Shown in pieces: positions 10,685 to 18,472 of a DNA stretch of 64,000 nucleotides. The DNA is from Alteromonas naphthalenivorans (GTDB lineage: Bacteria; Pseudomonadota; Gammaproteobacteria; Enterobacterales; Alteromonadaceae). The stretch covers positions 1,922,001 to 1,986,000 of the forward strand of contig NC_015554.1 in NCBI RefSeq assembly GCF_000213655.1. The letters run 5' to 3'. The notes under the pieces are model-generated. The model worked only from the letters and a program-made list of their open reading frames with translations, was not told where the DNA came from and did no database searches. Made by a program: the position numbers and the translations under genes. Every line of letters starts with the position of its first letter. Within the stretch, counting starts at the first letter, position 1.

Positions 10685-12426
10685 GGCTTCTCAACCGTAA
10701 ATTTACAAATAAGCGTATTACTGGTTTCTAAATCGTCGCCCCAAATTAACTTCGCACGATCATCCCAACTTATAAGGTTGTAGCCATCTTTAGGGCTAAC
10801 CATTGCCGCGCTATATTCGGTAGCATTTGGCCATTCACTTACATCAAACCCTGCTTTTTTCCACCCAGAAGGTGCTTCGGTACTAGTATAATCACAAGGT
10901 GCTGTGCCAGCGGTTGGGTTTAACTCAGTTTCACACTGCTTATTTAATGGCGCTTCATGAAGTACCTTGCAATGCCAGGCGCTATTACTAACCGCAACCA
11001 TTTCATTGGTTGAAATATCGGTAAGCTGCATGATGAAGCCGCCATCTCCCATTTGTTGCCTTGGTGTACCAATATATTCAAGCCCAGTATCGTTTTGCTT
11101 AAAGTCTTTAATAACTAAATTGATAGTGAGCGGGTAATCGGCCGAAAATGTAACCTCTTCTGCGTTGAAAGAACGCTCGGTGGTAATAGGTACTGAATCT
11201 TCAACAATAAGTTGCTGGTTAAGATACGCCGCGAACCAATTGTCTGCCCATGCTTCAAGTTTAAAAGTATGGCTTTTGTTCACCATTGTAGTGTGTGTCG
11301 TTTTATTAACTTTTGCACTATTAGGGTCGTTTTGGCGAGGTGGCTTTCTATCACCTTTTGGTGGCGGTGGCGGAGAGTTGTCTTGTCTTCTGCCTGGTTC
11401 TTCATTTTGGCTTTGGTTTTGGGTTGGGTTTTGTTTTGAATCGGTATTTCGACAAAACGTACCTGTTTCTACTATCCCACCGTTGCTTACCGTTTTTTGT
11501 TCGAAATCGAAACAGTTTGATTTGCTGGAATTCGGCGTGTAATGCACAAAGTAATCTTGGCCCTGATAGGTATAGGTCATAGAACGTTTACCAGTATCGG
11601 ACACAGTATGCTTTAAATTTTCAACGCCATCTCTGGGAGGCGTTAAGTTATCTCGCATAGCATTCAGTGTTGTTGTAGAACCATCTTTATCGGTGCTGGT
11701 AAGCGGTGCTACTCTGGGTAGGTCACCTACATCAACTTTTCCAACCAAACATTGAACGATATAAGGCGGCGCCTCTGACGTATGGTAACGATAACCAAAT
11801 ACATCATCAGCCTGACCGTTACAGTCATCCAGTGTGCCCTTTTCTATTATACTACCATCTGGATTATCGTCTCCGTAAATAGGATACCCGTCATACGCCC
11901 ATCCAATAATGGGGTTATTTTTACGATTCGCCATGGTTTCAATCATACAAGTAGGCGCCGCATGGTAGTGGTAATCGTCGCCCCGCCCTGCGTGACCACC
12001 ACAGTTGTCTAACTGGCCTAATTTAACGGTATCAACGTTTTCGTTGTAGTGTGATAAATCAAGTTCGCCTTGAGATGAATAGTCGTATATAGGAACGCCA
12101 TTAACGGCAACACCTAATGCAGCATCAATACTGGTTAATGATTCAGCTTTGGTAGGTTTAAGCTTTATGGGGGCTGCATAATCTAAAGCGGGTACCGGAA
12201 TTTGTTCGTTGGTGCCCGTAATGCCATTCATCATATCGTGGCTAGGATAGGTACTAGAAGTTAAATAAGCATAGCTGTCGTCACATGTTACCTGTACCGA
12301 CTTACTAAAACCGGCCTCTTCTACAGACGCTGATATGATATCGCATTGCGCAGTATCGGGCTGATGGCAAGCTGATAGTACGCCGCCACTTAAAAGTAAC
12401 ACTAAAAATAAATGATTGTGTTTCAT
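10681..12426 (-). CDS. YHYH-domain lipoprotein
   Basis: A 581-residue predicted lipoprotein (MKHNHLFLVLLLSGGVLSAC lipobox). The YHYH domain is clear: NCGGHAGRGDDYHYHAAPTC, IIGWAYDGYPIYGDDN and FGYRYHTSEAPPY, which are its signature motifs. A Pro/Gln/Asn-rich low-complexity linker (about residues 340-380) separates it from a C-terminal beta-rich domain with several cysteines. The biochemical function of YHYH proteins is unknown. It is the last gene before the integron-like region, and a piece of its first codons and leader is duplicated near 23.2 kb. Confidence 0.8.
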   Translation of the reverse strand: MKHNHLFLVLLLSGGVLSACHQPDTAQCDIISASVEEAGFSKSVQVTCDDSYAYLTSSTYPSHDMMNGITGTNEQIPVPALDYAAPIKLKPTKAESLTSIDAALGVAVNGVPIYDYSSQGELDLSHYNENVDTVKLGQLDNCGGHAGRGDDYHYHAAPTCMIETMANRKNNPIIGWAYDGYPIYGDDNPDGSIIEKGTLDDCNGQADDVFGYRYHTSEAPPYIVQCLVGKVDVGDLPRVAPLTSTDKDGSTTTLNAMRDNLTPPRDGVENLKHTVSDTGKRSMTYTYQGQDYFVHYTPNSSKSNCFDFEQKTVSNGGIVETGTFCRNTDSKQNPTQNQSQNEEPGRRQDNSPPPPPKGDRKPPRQNDPNSAKVNKTTHTTMVNKSHTFKLEAWADNWFAAYLNQQLIVEDSVPITTERSFNAEEVTFSADYPLTINLVIKDFKQNDTGLEYIGTPRQQMGDGGFIMQLTDISTNEMVAVSNSAWHCKVLHEAPLNKQCETELNPTAGTAPCDYTSTEAPSGWKKAGFDVSEWPNATEYSAAMVSPKDGYNLISWDDRAKLIWGDDLETSNTLICKFTVEKP

Positions 12427-12527
12427 GAGGATAGCTCCACCGTGATGTCGCCACTTTGTGCTTAATTTGGCTTATTAATCATAGTGTAACAACAATTTTC
12501 GGAGAAACTATGGCTAAGACAATAATT
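12424..12527. repeat. YHYH-gene leader, duplicated copy A
   Basis: The first codons and upstream leader of the YHYH gene. A second copy with roughly 85-90% identity by eye lies at 23166-23280; shared blocks include TTCATGAGGA and CGCCACTTTGTGCTTAATTT. This copy is the intact one, joined to the full gene. It marks the left edge of the accessory region. Confidence 0.8.
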
Positions 12528-12704
12528 TACAATATGATGAAGAAACCCAAGCGTAGATCTACTTGCTTCGCCACAATAGCAGCGTGCCGAATTAATCTTT
12601 AATTACTTGTTCGCTTGCGTGCCAAAGTGACACCGAAATTGCTTATTCCACACTTTAAGACCATAATGCACATGTGACATTTTGACACAACAGGAGATAA
12701 CATT

Positions 12705-12977
12705 ATGGCTACTACTTTGCCTCGCATCACCGCTAGAGTTGATGTCGATACACAAGACTTACTTACTAAGGCGGCCGCGATTGCCGGCATGTCTAGCATC
12801 AACTCGTTTGTTCTAAGCGCTGCAATCGAAAAAGCTAAACAAGTTATCGAACGTGAACAGGCTTTAAAACTGAGCCAAGCTGACGCGATGTTGCTTATGG
12901 AAGCTTTAGACTGTACTGCAACACAGAACTCAAAACTAAAAGCTGCTGCTGATCGATACGATAGCAAAACTCAATGA
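12705..12977 (+). CDS. DUF1778 (TacA-like) antitoxin
   Basis: A 90-residue ribbon-helix-helix antitoxin of the DUF1778 family. The N-terminal DNA-binding segment reads LPRITARVDVDTQDLLTKAA and is followed by the family-typical SSINSFVLSAAIEKA. The C-terminus (KLKAAADRYD) would bind the toxin. Its stop overlaps the start of the GNAT toxin gene by four bases, the standard TacAT layout. An AGGAG ribosome site precedes the ATG. A small palindrome near 12671 (CACATGTG) could be part of an autoregulatory operator. It faces plus, opposite to most cassettes. Confidence 0.88.
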   Translation: MATTLPRITARVDVDTQDLLTKAAAIAGMSSINSFVLSAAIEKAKQVIEREQALKLSQADAMLLMEALDCTATQNSKLKAAADRYDSKTQ

Positions 12978-13471
12978 TGAATACGGTACTGTTAGATAAA
13001 GTTAAACACGATAGAAACCGATTCAACTGTGGCATCGAAGCTCTCAATAATTACTTAAAGGTAATAGCGAGTCAGCAAGCAAAGAAGGACAACACCAGAA
13101 CGTTTGTTTTGGAAGATGATAGCGACAACTCACATGTCATCGGCTTTTACACGCTAACAATGACACCAATTGACTTACAGGCATTGCCTGATAAGTTACA
13201 AAAAAAGCATCAATCATCCACTTCTGGTGGTCTGATTGCCCGTCTTGCTGTCGATGACCGATACAAAGGGAAAGGCTTTGGTGAGTGGCTGCTTATCGAC
13301 GCACTCACAAAGCTATTAGCCGCTAGTGATAGCGTTGCATTTCCAGTTGTTATTGTTGATGCCAAAGACGGAGCAAAACTTTTCTATGAACGCTATGGTT
13401 TTCAGGCATTTCAAGACGCTGAAAACAAACTCTTCATTTCCATTGCAGATGTGAGAGCAAGCTTAGGCTAG
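12974..13471 (+). CDS. GNAT-family acetyltransferase toxin (TacT-like)
   Basis: In TacT toxins the acetyltransferase blocks translation by acetylating the amino acid on charged tRNA. The 165-residue protein has the usual N-terminus (FNCGIEALNNYL), the central GLIARLAVDDRYKGKGFGEW acetyl-CoA loop (R/Q-x-x-G-x-G type) and the C-terminal LFYERYGFQAF. The fit with the DUF1778 antitoxin makes a type II pair very likely. The stop codon lies in a GGCTAG/CTAGCC stem followed by a short T-run, a weak candidate terminator. No attC site was seen on either side, so it may stabilise the array edge without being a cassette. Confidence 0.88.
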   Translation: MMNTVLLDKVKHDRNRFNCGIEALNNYLKVIASQQAKKDNTRTFVLEDDSDNSHVIGFYTLTMTPIDLQALPDKLQKKHQSSTSGGLIARLAVDDRYKGKGFGEWLLIDALTKLLAASDSVAFPVVIVDAKDGAKLFYERYGFQAFQDAENKLFISIADVRASLG

Positions 13472-13510
13472 TTAACCGCTAGCCTTTAGTCGCTTGATTG
13501 ACTTATAGCA

Positions 13511-13807
13511 TTACTCTTTAATGTACCAACCTTTAGATTTAAGACATGAAGCATTACCGCTAAAAAATGATAATAACTGGACGCTTGCAACGGTTACATC
13601 TTCTTTACGTGAATTTTTATCTAAAGTTGTGCCAGTAACACTTTCTCTAGCTTGTAACGCACAATCACTCGCTTCTTTGCGAAACAGTTCATTATCGGCA
13701 CTCATCTCACCGTATTGCTCATGTACAACAATTGGTGCCGATGTAGAACATGAACACATCGTAAGTAATATAAAGGGCAAAGAAAAAACGCTAATTTTTG
13801 AAGCCAT
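13511..13807 (-). CDS. Small hypothetical lipoprotein
   Basis: A 98-residue predicted lipoprotein whose N-terminus MASKISVFSLPFILLTMCSC ends in a lipobox-like LLTMC. The remainder holds two further cysteines (DCALQ and ASCLK), suggesting a disulphide. No family was recognised. It is the most leftward minus-strand gene of the array, with no complete attC found downstream. Its first 106 bases are overlapped in another frame by the C-terminus of the upstream GIDE-like gene. Confidence 0.6.
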   Translation of the reverse strand: MASKISVFSLPFILLTMCSCSTSAPIVVHEQYGEMSADNELFRKEASDCALQARESVTGTTLDKNSRKEDVTVASVQLLSFFSGNASCLKSKGWYIKE

Positions 13808-14442
13808 AACCTTTCATCAAATCCTTGTAACGCTAACGCCCGGTTTTCGTTTTCTTCTTTTGTCAGAAACCCACCGCTATCTTTCATGTAAGTACTCTCA
13901 TCATGCACTTTATCTACGTGTACAATTACTTTTGACTCATCCGTGCGGATTAGAGCCAGAGCATCCTCACACTCTATTAAGAATGGTTTTGAAGTTTCTA
14001 CATATTTCGAAGTTTGCCACGCTTCCTCTGTCTTAGACCGAGCATTAACTCTTTGCACCTTTTCTGAAAATCTGAACGTGTAGGCTGAACATTCTCGTTG
14101 GGTTAATGGGGCAATTAGTGGCTTAGCCAAAGAAATAAGATTCCCCTGAATACGCACAATATCGTTATCTTTACAGTTGGATATTCTAGACCTAGTCTTT
14201 TGCTTAAAAGTTCTAATTAGCTTTCCTCTACCCCAAAAAAAAGAATAGATCTTTAGGAGTGACATAGGAATCAAAACAATGCCGCCTAGGAGAAGTAGCC
14301 ATCGATTAAGTTCAGATGCCCATAGACTTCCAAACCACTCGGAGTGCTCCGAAAGTTCCCAGCCACCAAGCGCAAGTAGAATGAATAATCCAATGCCTAA
14401 AAACATCCCCAAGTAATGTCGTACGGTTTCGTTAACTTTCAA
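13702..14442 (-). CDS. GIDE/E3-ligase-like membrane protein, probably 3'-truncated
   Basis: Two membrane segments (about residues 10-28 and 45-65) are followed by a domain resembling GIDE (MULAN-like) proteins: IVRIQGNLISLAKPLIAPLT and ECSAYTFRFSEK. After GFLTKEENENRALALQGFDE the reading frame enters sequence that belongs, in another frame, to the following lipoprotein gene, and the last 30 or so residues are not domain-like. This suggests the original 3' end was lost by a deletion that fused it to the lipoprotein cassette. Function is unknown. Confidence 0.55.
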   Translation of the reverse strand: MKVNETVRHYLGMFLGIGLFILLALGGWELSEHSEWFGSLWASELNRWLLLLGGIVLIPMSLLKIYSFFWGRGKLIRTFKQKTRSRISNCKDNDIVRIQGNLISLAKPLIAPLTQRECSAYTFRFSEKVQRVNARSKTEEAWQTSKYVETSKPFLIECEDALALIRTDESKVIVHVDKVHDESTYMKDSGGFLTKEENENRALALQGFDERLWLQKLAFFLCPLYYLRCVHVLHRHQLLYMSNTVR

Positions 14443-14494
14443 GAACAGTCCTTGTTAAATGAATCGGAATCATCCCTTAAGGGTTTATAACGCC

Positions 14495-15178
14495 TCAATC
14501 AGCCGACGCGTTAGCGGTCTGCTGAATTGATTTGTTAGCATTTTCCTCGGTTAGTAAACATATACCCAACCAAATAAACCAAACAATTTGTGATACGCCA
14601 AATATTTCAGTAAATAGTTTGTCAGGATAAATCGTTGCAATGCCCGCTATGCCTACAAAATATCCGAGATAGTTAAGTGACCGGGGTAATCTGCCCTCTT
14701 GTATAGCTGCTACGCTAATCAATAGAACCCAAAGTCCGCCAACTAATTCATTTCCACCACCTATACTTTCTGTTATCACTGAAACGATTATCCACATATC
14801 AAGGGCTTTTTCTGGATTTGCATCCATCAGATTGATTGCATGATCAAGCCCGATATTCGAAATCATTCCACTTGCGATCACCAGACCCACCCAAATGCCC
14901 CCGAATAGAGATCCAATAGTGATTAAGGGATTCACTTTATGTTTAAGCCTCTCATACATACCAATAACGAGTATGGCCAGAAAAACGCCAAACACCACGT
15001 ACATTAGAAAATAGATCATTGAAAATAGAAGTTGATTTTCTGCCATGTAAGTCATTTTTTCGACTGGACTACCATCAACCGGATATGACCAAAAAGCACC
15101 AAAATACACAAAGGCTGCTATGTAAATAAGCCCTTGGAAAGTTGCTGCGATACCAGCTAGTTTTTGTAGACCCTTCAT
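14495..15178 (-). CDS. Multi-pass membrane protein (DUF4386-like)
   Basis: About 227 residues starting at the ATG giving MKGLQKLAGIAATFQGLIYI; longer starts would run through the neighbouring attC site. Six or so hydrophobic segments are visible, including IAAFVYFGAFW, FLMYVVFGVFLAILVIGMYE and GGLWVLLISVAAI. The arrangement resembles DUF4386 membrane proteins, but this is a family-level guess. The C-terminus SIQQTANASAD is a tail I have seen in other cassette-borne proteins. A GTTAGCG box lies within the 3' end, but no complete attC is recognisable there. Confidence 0.6.
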   Translation of the reverse strand: MKGLQKLAGIAATFQGLIYIAAFVYFGAFWSYPVDGSPVEKMTYMAENQLLFSMIYFLMYVVFGVFLAILVIGMYERLKHKVNPLITIGSLFGGIWVGLVIASGMISNIGLDHAINLMDANPEKALDMWIIVSVITESIGGGNELVGGLWVLLISVAAIQEGRLPRSLNYLGYFVGIAGIATIYPDKLFTEIFGVSQIVWFIWLGICLLTEENANKSIQQTANASAD

Positions 15179-15202
15179 TTGGCGAAACTCCGTTTGTTGT
15201 AT

Positions 15203-15310
15203 TGCTAACTTCCAAATATGGGGCGCAGACACGTGCGCGAAAATAGCGAAGCCGCGCACGTGCCTGCGTCCCAACGAGCGGCAGCGAGTACCATAAATTA
15301 TTCGTTATAC
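15203..15310 (-). repeat. attC site 1 (108 bases)
   Basis: Bounded by imperfect R''/R' boxes TGCTAAC and GTTATAC, with an inner palindrome GCGCAGACACGTGCGCG / CGCGCACGTGCCTGCG. It lies between the start of one minus-strand gene and the stop of the next. Confidence 0.8.
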
Positions 15311-15544
15311 ATACATTGCAACTACGAAGAAAGCGAATGGTGCGAGAAAAAATGCGCTTAACCTAATAAGCCTTTGGGACTTTTCCGCGGTAGCAACGAC
15401 TAAAAGATAAATATTAGTAACCACAATGAAAATTACAAAAGAGACAAGTAAGCCCCAAAAACCAAATTGGCCTAATAATGTCACTGAAACAGCGGTTGCT
15501 GGTAATGTGGCTAAGCCGACTAACCACTTATTTGAGTAATCCAT
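15305..15544 (-). CDS. Small two/three-pass membrane protein
   Basis: A 79-residue hydrophobic protein with predicted membrane spans around WLVGLATLPATAVSVTLL, WGLLVSFVIFIVVTNIYLLV and the C-terminal FLAPFAFFVVAMYV. No family was recognised. It is the sole gene of a cassette bounded by attC sites 1 and 2, and its stop codon lies within the R' box of attC 1. Confidence 0.6.
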   Translation of the reverse strand: MDYSNKWLVGLATLPATAVSVTLLGQFGFWGLLVSFVIFIVVTNIYLLVVATAEKSQRLIRLSAFFLAPFAFFVVAMYV

Positions 15545-15567
15545 TTAACTTAATGTTTCTTCCGTAT

Positions 15568-15625
15568 GTATAACTTCCCAGGAGAGTTCACCCTTAAAAG
15601 TGGACACTGGTTTTAATTGTTATGT
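15568..15625 (-). repeat. attC site 2 (58 bases)
   Basis: Short attC with R boxes GTATAAC and GTTATGT and an imperfect inner stem GTTCACC / AGTGGAC. Confidence 0.7.
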
Positions 15626-15626
15626 T

Positions 15627-16136
15627 TCATTGTGTATGCAAGTACATTGCAAGTCCAAATAACACTAAGCCCGGTAACATGGTTAAATTGGAAATTCGGT
15701 GGTATACATGCTCATTGTTTCTTTTGTCATAGTGATCTACCACTTCTGAGACAAGCCCCACGGCCATGAGCAGCATAGATGCATACATCACCCATGCAGC
15801 CTCATCTTTAAGATGATAAACAGTTTCACATCGGCGACAAATTTTCACCGCGAGATCATTTTCAAAAACTCCAATGCCGCCAAATAATATTACTCCAATG
15901 GACAGAAGGATATTTTTAAGTTGTTCCCAAATAGGAACCTCATTTGGAACATACACATCTACCGTTTCACCCTTTTGCTCTCTCTCTACCCCTGATTTAG
16001 TTAAAGCAATTGAGCGAGAAGTGATTTCGTCATTTAAAACTTTAAATCGTAATGGAAAAGCTTTCCGATCTATCGCTTCATGAGCTTCAAGAAGTTCATC
16101 GATTGTATAAGACTTGTAATCGGGGCCGATGCTCAC
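15627..16136 (-). CDS. Hypothetical membrane protein
   Basis: 169 residues. The soluble N-terminus (YKSYTIDELLEAHEAIDRKA) resembles a short motif common in cassette-encoded membrane proteins. It is followed by predicted spans at ILLSIGVILFGGIGVF, WVMYASMLLMAVGLVSEV and LTMLPGLVLFGLAMYL. A CRRC pair lies between the first two spans. It is the single gene of its cassette. Function is unknown. Confidence 0.6.
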   Translation of the reverse strand: MSIGPDYKSYTIDELLEAHEAIDRKAFPLRFKVLNDEITSRSIALTKSGVEREQKGETVDVYVPNEVPIWEQLKNILLSIGVILFGGIGVFENDLAVKICRRCETVYHLKDEAAWVMYASMLLMAVGLVSEVVDHYDKRNNEHVYHRISNLTMLPGLVLFGLAMYLHTQ

Positions 16137-16151
16137 TTAATCCTCCATGAA

Positions 16152-16211
16152 ACATAACGCAAAGCTAAGAGGCTGGCGATAGCCTGTCCTTACTTGAACG
16201 TATTGTTATGA
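16152..16211 (-). repeat. attC site 3 (60 bases)
   Basis: Short attC with R boxes ACATAAC and GTTATGA; inner arms AGGCTGGCGATAGCCT. It overlaps the 3' end of the serine hydrolase gene. Confidence 0.75.
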
Positions 16212-17599
16212 CCGTAATTATCACTCACGTAATCACTTTTAAAACTACCATCAATAGTTAAAGATTTGCTAAAAGTACTTTTCGCAGCTTCGCTATCTCC
16301 TTTCGATAAATAGGCGAATGCCAAACTGTCGTAGGCCTGCGGTGCATTGGGAAACAATGAAACTAAATATTCGAACATATCAAATGCCTCGGTCCATGAT
16401 TTTGTTTTAAGTAGTCCCATTCCTACTTCATTAATTGTTCTGCCGATGAATCGACTGTAACCATTGTCGTTGTAAACCTGTTTGAAGTGTTTATAGAATT
16501 GTTGTTTTCCTTTTGATTGGTAGTACTTAAAGGCAAAGTTTTTTTCCAATTGTCTAATTGGTTGATACTCACCATTTTTGATGTAAGAGTGTATTCGACC
16601 AGAAATGCGTTCTGCAACTAAGTGATCAGTGTTTGCCAGAACAACTATTTCATAGCTAGTGTCCAAATCTACTTCCGCGGCTGCACTGACGCCCTGACCA
16701 CCTCCATATGCGCCCCAATGGGAGCCGTCCATTGCAAATAAATGGCGATTAATCGCGTCTGAGTTCTTTAATAACTTATTGCTATAGAATAACGCTCGAT
16801 AAAATCGTTGCACATCCACAACAGTCGATTCAATGCCGCCATCGGGACTAGGGTGTTCAATAATACCGACCTTCCTCAAATTGCCATTGTATTGGAATGT
16901 ATATCGGACTGACTGATATTCATGAGAATTAACCGGCCTGAAGGTCGTTGAAGACATCTCAACCCGATTGAAGATATTGTTTTTGAGTAGTTCTTCGAAA
17001 GGCTTTCCAGTTACTTTTTCAAGAATCACTCCTAATACCACATACCCATAATTTGAATATTTTCGATCAGTACCAGGTGTATATAAAAGGGGGTTATTTA
17101 TCAATATCTTTATTTTCTTGTTTAGAGTATCAAATGCAAGTTGATTCTGACGATATTCGGCCACAAAGATATCAGCAAAGCCTGCACTATGATTTAGTAG
17201 GTGCTCAATCGTGATTTTATCAGCATCAGGTTGTTTGAACCCCAACTCGAAGCTAACTAGTTTATCACTTAACTTTAATTTGCCAGCCTCAACCTGTTGC
17301 AAGATCAAGACCTTGGTAAAGTCTTTCATGATGGAGCCAAGATTAAAGCGACTTTGAATGCTGTTCTTTATTTTTTCTTCGACATTCTGAAAGCCATAAG
17401 ATGACGCAAACTCCACCTCATTATCTTTAGTTATCAGTAATGCGCCGGAAAACCAGCCCATCTGCTGGTATTGCATGGCGATGCTGTCAGCAATCGTTGC
17501 GAGACTAACAGATTTATCTTGCTTTATATCCTCACTGTCCAAAGCCAGTGAAGAACTGGCAAAGAATAAAAGAAAGATTAAAGCTAAATTTTGAACCAT
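16190..17599 (-). CDS. Beta-lactamase-family serine hydrolase with TPR-like C-terminus
   Basis: Exported 469-residue enzyme of the class C beta-lactamase / penicillin-binding-protein fold. A signal peptide (MVQNLALIFLLFFASSSLAL) is followed by the catalytic S-x-x-K in FNLGSIMKDF, the Y-x-N motif in KYSNYGYVVLG and a GGIESTVVDVQRF segment. The C-terminal 80 residues read as tetratricopeptide-like repeats (FDMFEYLVSLFPNAPQAYDS, LAFAYLSKGDSEAAKSTF). The substrate could be a peptide or ester; nothing shows it is a true antibiotic resistance gene. It is unusually long for a cassette. Confidence 0.82.
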   Translation of the reverse strand: MVQNLALIFLLFFASSSLALDSEDIKQDKSVSLATIADSIAMQYQQMGWFSGALLITKDNEVEFASSYGFQNVEEKIKNSIQSRFNLGSIMKDFTKVLILQQVEAGKLKLSDKLVSFELGFKQPDADKITIEHLLNHSAGFADIFVAEYRQNQLAFDTLNKKIKILINNPLLYTPGTDRKYSNYGYVVLGVILEKVTGKPFEELLKNNIFNRVEMSSTTFRPVNSHEYQSVRYTFQYNGNLRKVGIIEHPSPDGGIESTVVDVQRFYRALFYSNKLLKNSDAINRHLFAMDGSHWGAYGGGQGVSAAAEVDLDTSYEIVVLANTDHLVAERISGRIHSYIKNGEYQPIRQLEKNFAFKYYQSKGKQQFYKHFKQVYNDNGYSRFIGRTINEVGMGLLKTKSWTEAFDMFEYLVSLFPNAPQAYDSLAFAYLSKGDSEAAKSTFSKSLTIDGSFKSDYVSDNYGHNNTFK

Positions 17600-17616
17600 T
17601 AGGCGGAATCCTTTCT

Positions 17617-17718
17617 GTCATAATGCTTTGCTAAGCGGCAATAAAATGGTTGGCTAAAATTAGCGAGGAACGAGCAAAAAGCCAACTGTTTTTTGTCCGT
17701 TTAAGCAACTTGTTATAC
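17617..17718 (-). repeat. attC site 4 (about 100 bases)
   Basis: R boxes TCATAAT (decayed) and GTTATAC; inner arms GTTGGCT / AGCCAAC. It belongs to the TTGGCT-type attC group that recurs at 20049, 20724 and 38282. Confidence 0.8.
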
Positions 17719-18456
17719 AAACTTTTCCACTGCACTATTAATAACAGAAATAAGCTCAGGAGAAACTTTTTTAACAAATTCAACCTGAGTAGGAGTAATT
17801 TTATCAATGTCACCATGTATTGCAGGTGAACATATTGAATATACTTCTCTAGCCACTTTGGCTAGTTCTGAAGGTAAGACTTCATTTTCAACAAGTTGAT
17901 AAAGTATTTTAACCATCGGAAGAGCTCTACGCTCAACAACAATACCAGACAAAGGAGCCAGTTTTCTGAGCCCCGATTCTATTTGATATCGTGTTTCAAA
18001 TAGGAACATGATGTCAGGTTCAATATTGCTTGAAGCCTTATTCTTAGCCTCATAACCAAAGCCAGCTTCTGTGGCTTTAACAATACGATTAAGCTTTTCT
18101 TCCATTTCTAGCAGTTTTTCATCACTAGCAGGAGTTGATTGATTGCCAACCCAAACACTTGGTTTTACATCAACGTTGTTGGTGTTAGATATTTCACTTC
18201 GTAGTGAGTTTATCTCACCTTTCAATTCTTTTTTCACTTCATCAATTTGACCTTTTAATTTGATACCTAAGAATTCAAATTGATTGAAAAAAGGAACAAG
18301 GCAAACCGCGATCCAAACAATAAAGACAAGCATATCTGCAGTTACTGTTTTGCCAGTTGATAGATCTGGGAAACGTTGCCAAAAATAAAAGCCGAGGGTA
18401 ATCACAATAACTCCCCACCAAATAGCTTTAAAATTATTACTAAAAAAGTTCACCAA
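17713..18456 (-). CDS. Membrane-anchored protein with DUF4145-like C-terminal region
   Basis: 247 residues. Two N-terminal membrane segments (IWWGVIVITLGFYFW and MLVFIVWIAVCLVPFF) are followed by a charged coiled-coil-like stretch (about residues 80-150) and a helical domain. The segment EVYSICSPAIHGDIDK resembles the RAxxHG-type core of DUF4145-like helical domains. Some defence-associated proteins share this plan, but no activity can be read. It is the cassette gene just left of the IS1111-type element. Confidence 0.6.
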   Translation of the reverse strand: MVNFFSNNFKAIWWGVIVITLGFYFWQRFPDLSTGKTVTADMLVFIVWIAVCLVPFFNQFEFLGIKLKGQIDEVKKELKGEINSLRSEISNTNNVDVKPSVWVGNQSTPASDEKLLEMEEKLNRIVKATEAGFGYEAKNKASSNIEPDIMFLFETRYQIESGLRKLAPLSGIVVERRALPMVKILYQLVENEVLPSELAKVAREVYSICSPAIHGDIDKITPTQVEFVKKVSPELISVINSAVEKFV

Positions 18457-18472
18457 TCTATCCTTGTTTGTA

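Noticed and set aside
11165..11542. Plus-strand ORF inside the YHYH gene
   Set aside because: It mirrors the Pro/Gln/Asn-rich linker of the minus-strand gene, has no ribosome site, and its hydrophobic composition is a codon artefact.
16190..17599. Antibiotic-resistance class C beta-lactamase in a cassette
   Set aside because: It has SxxK and YxN, but the overall sequence and the TPR-like extension match general serine hydrolases; resistance cannot be claimed.
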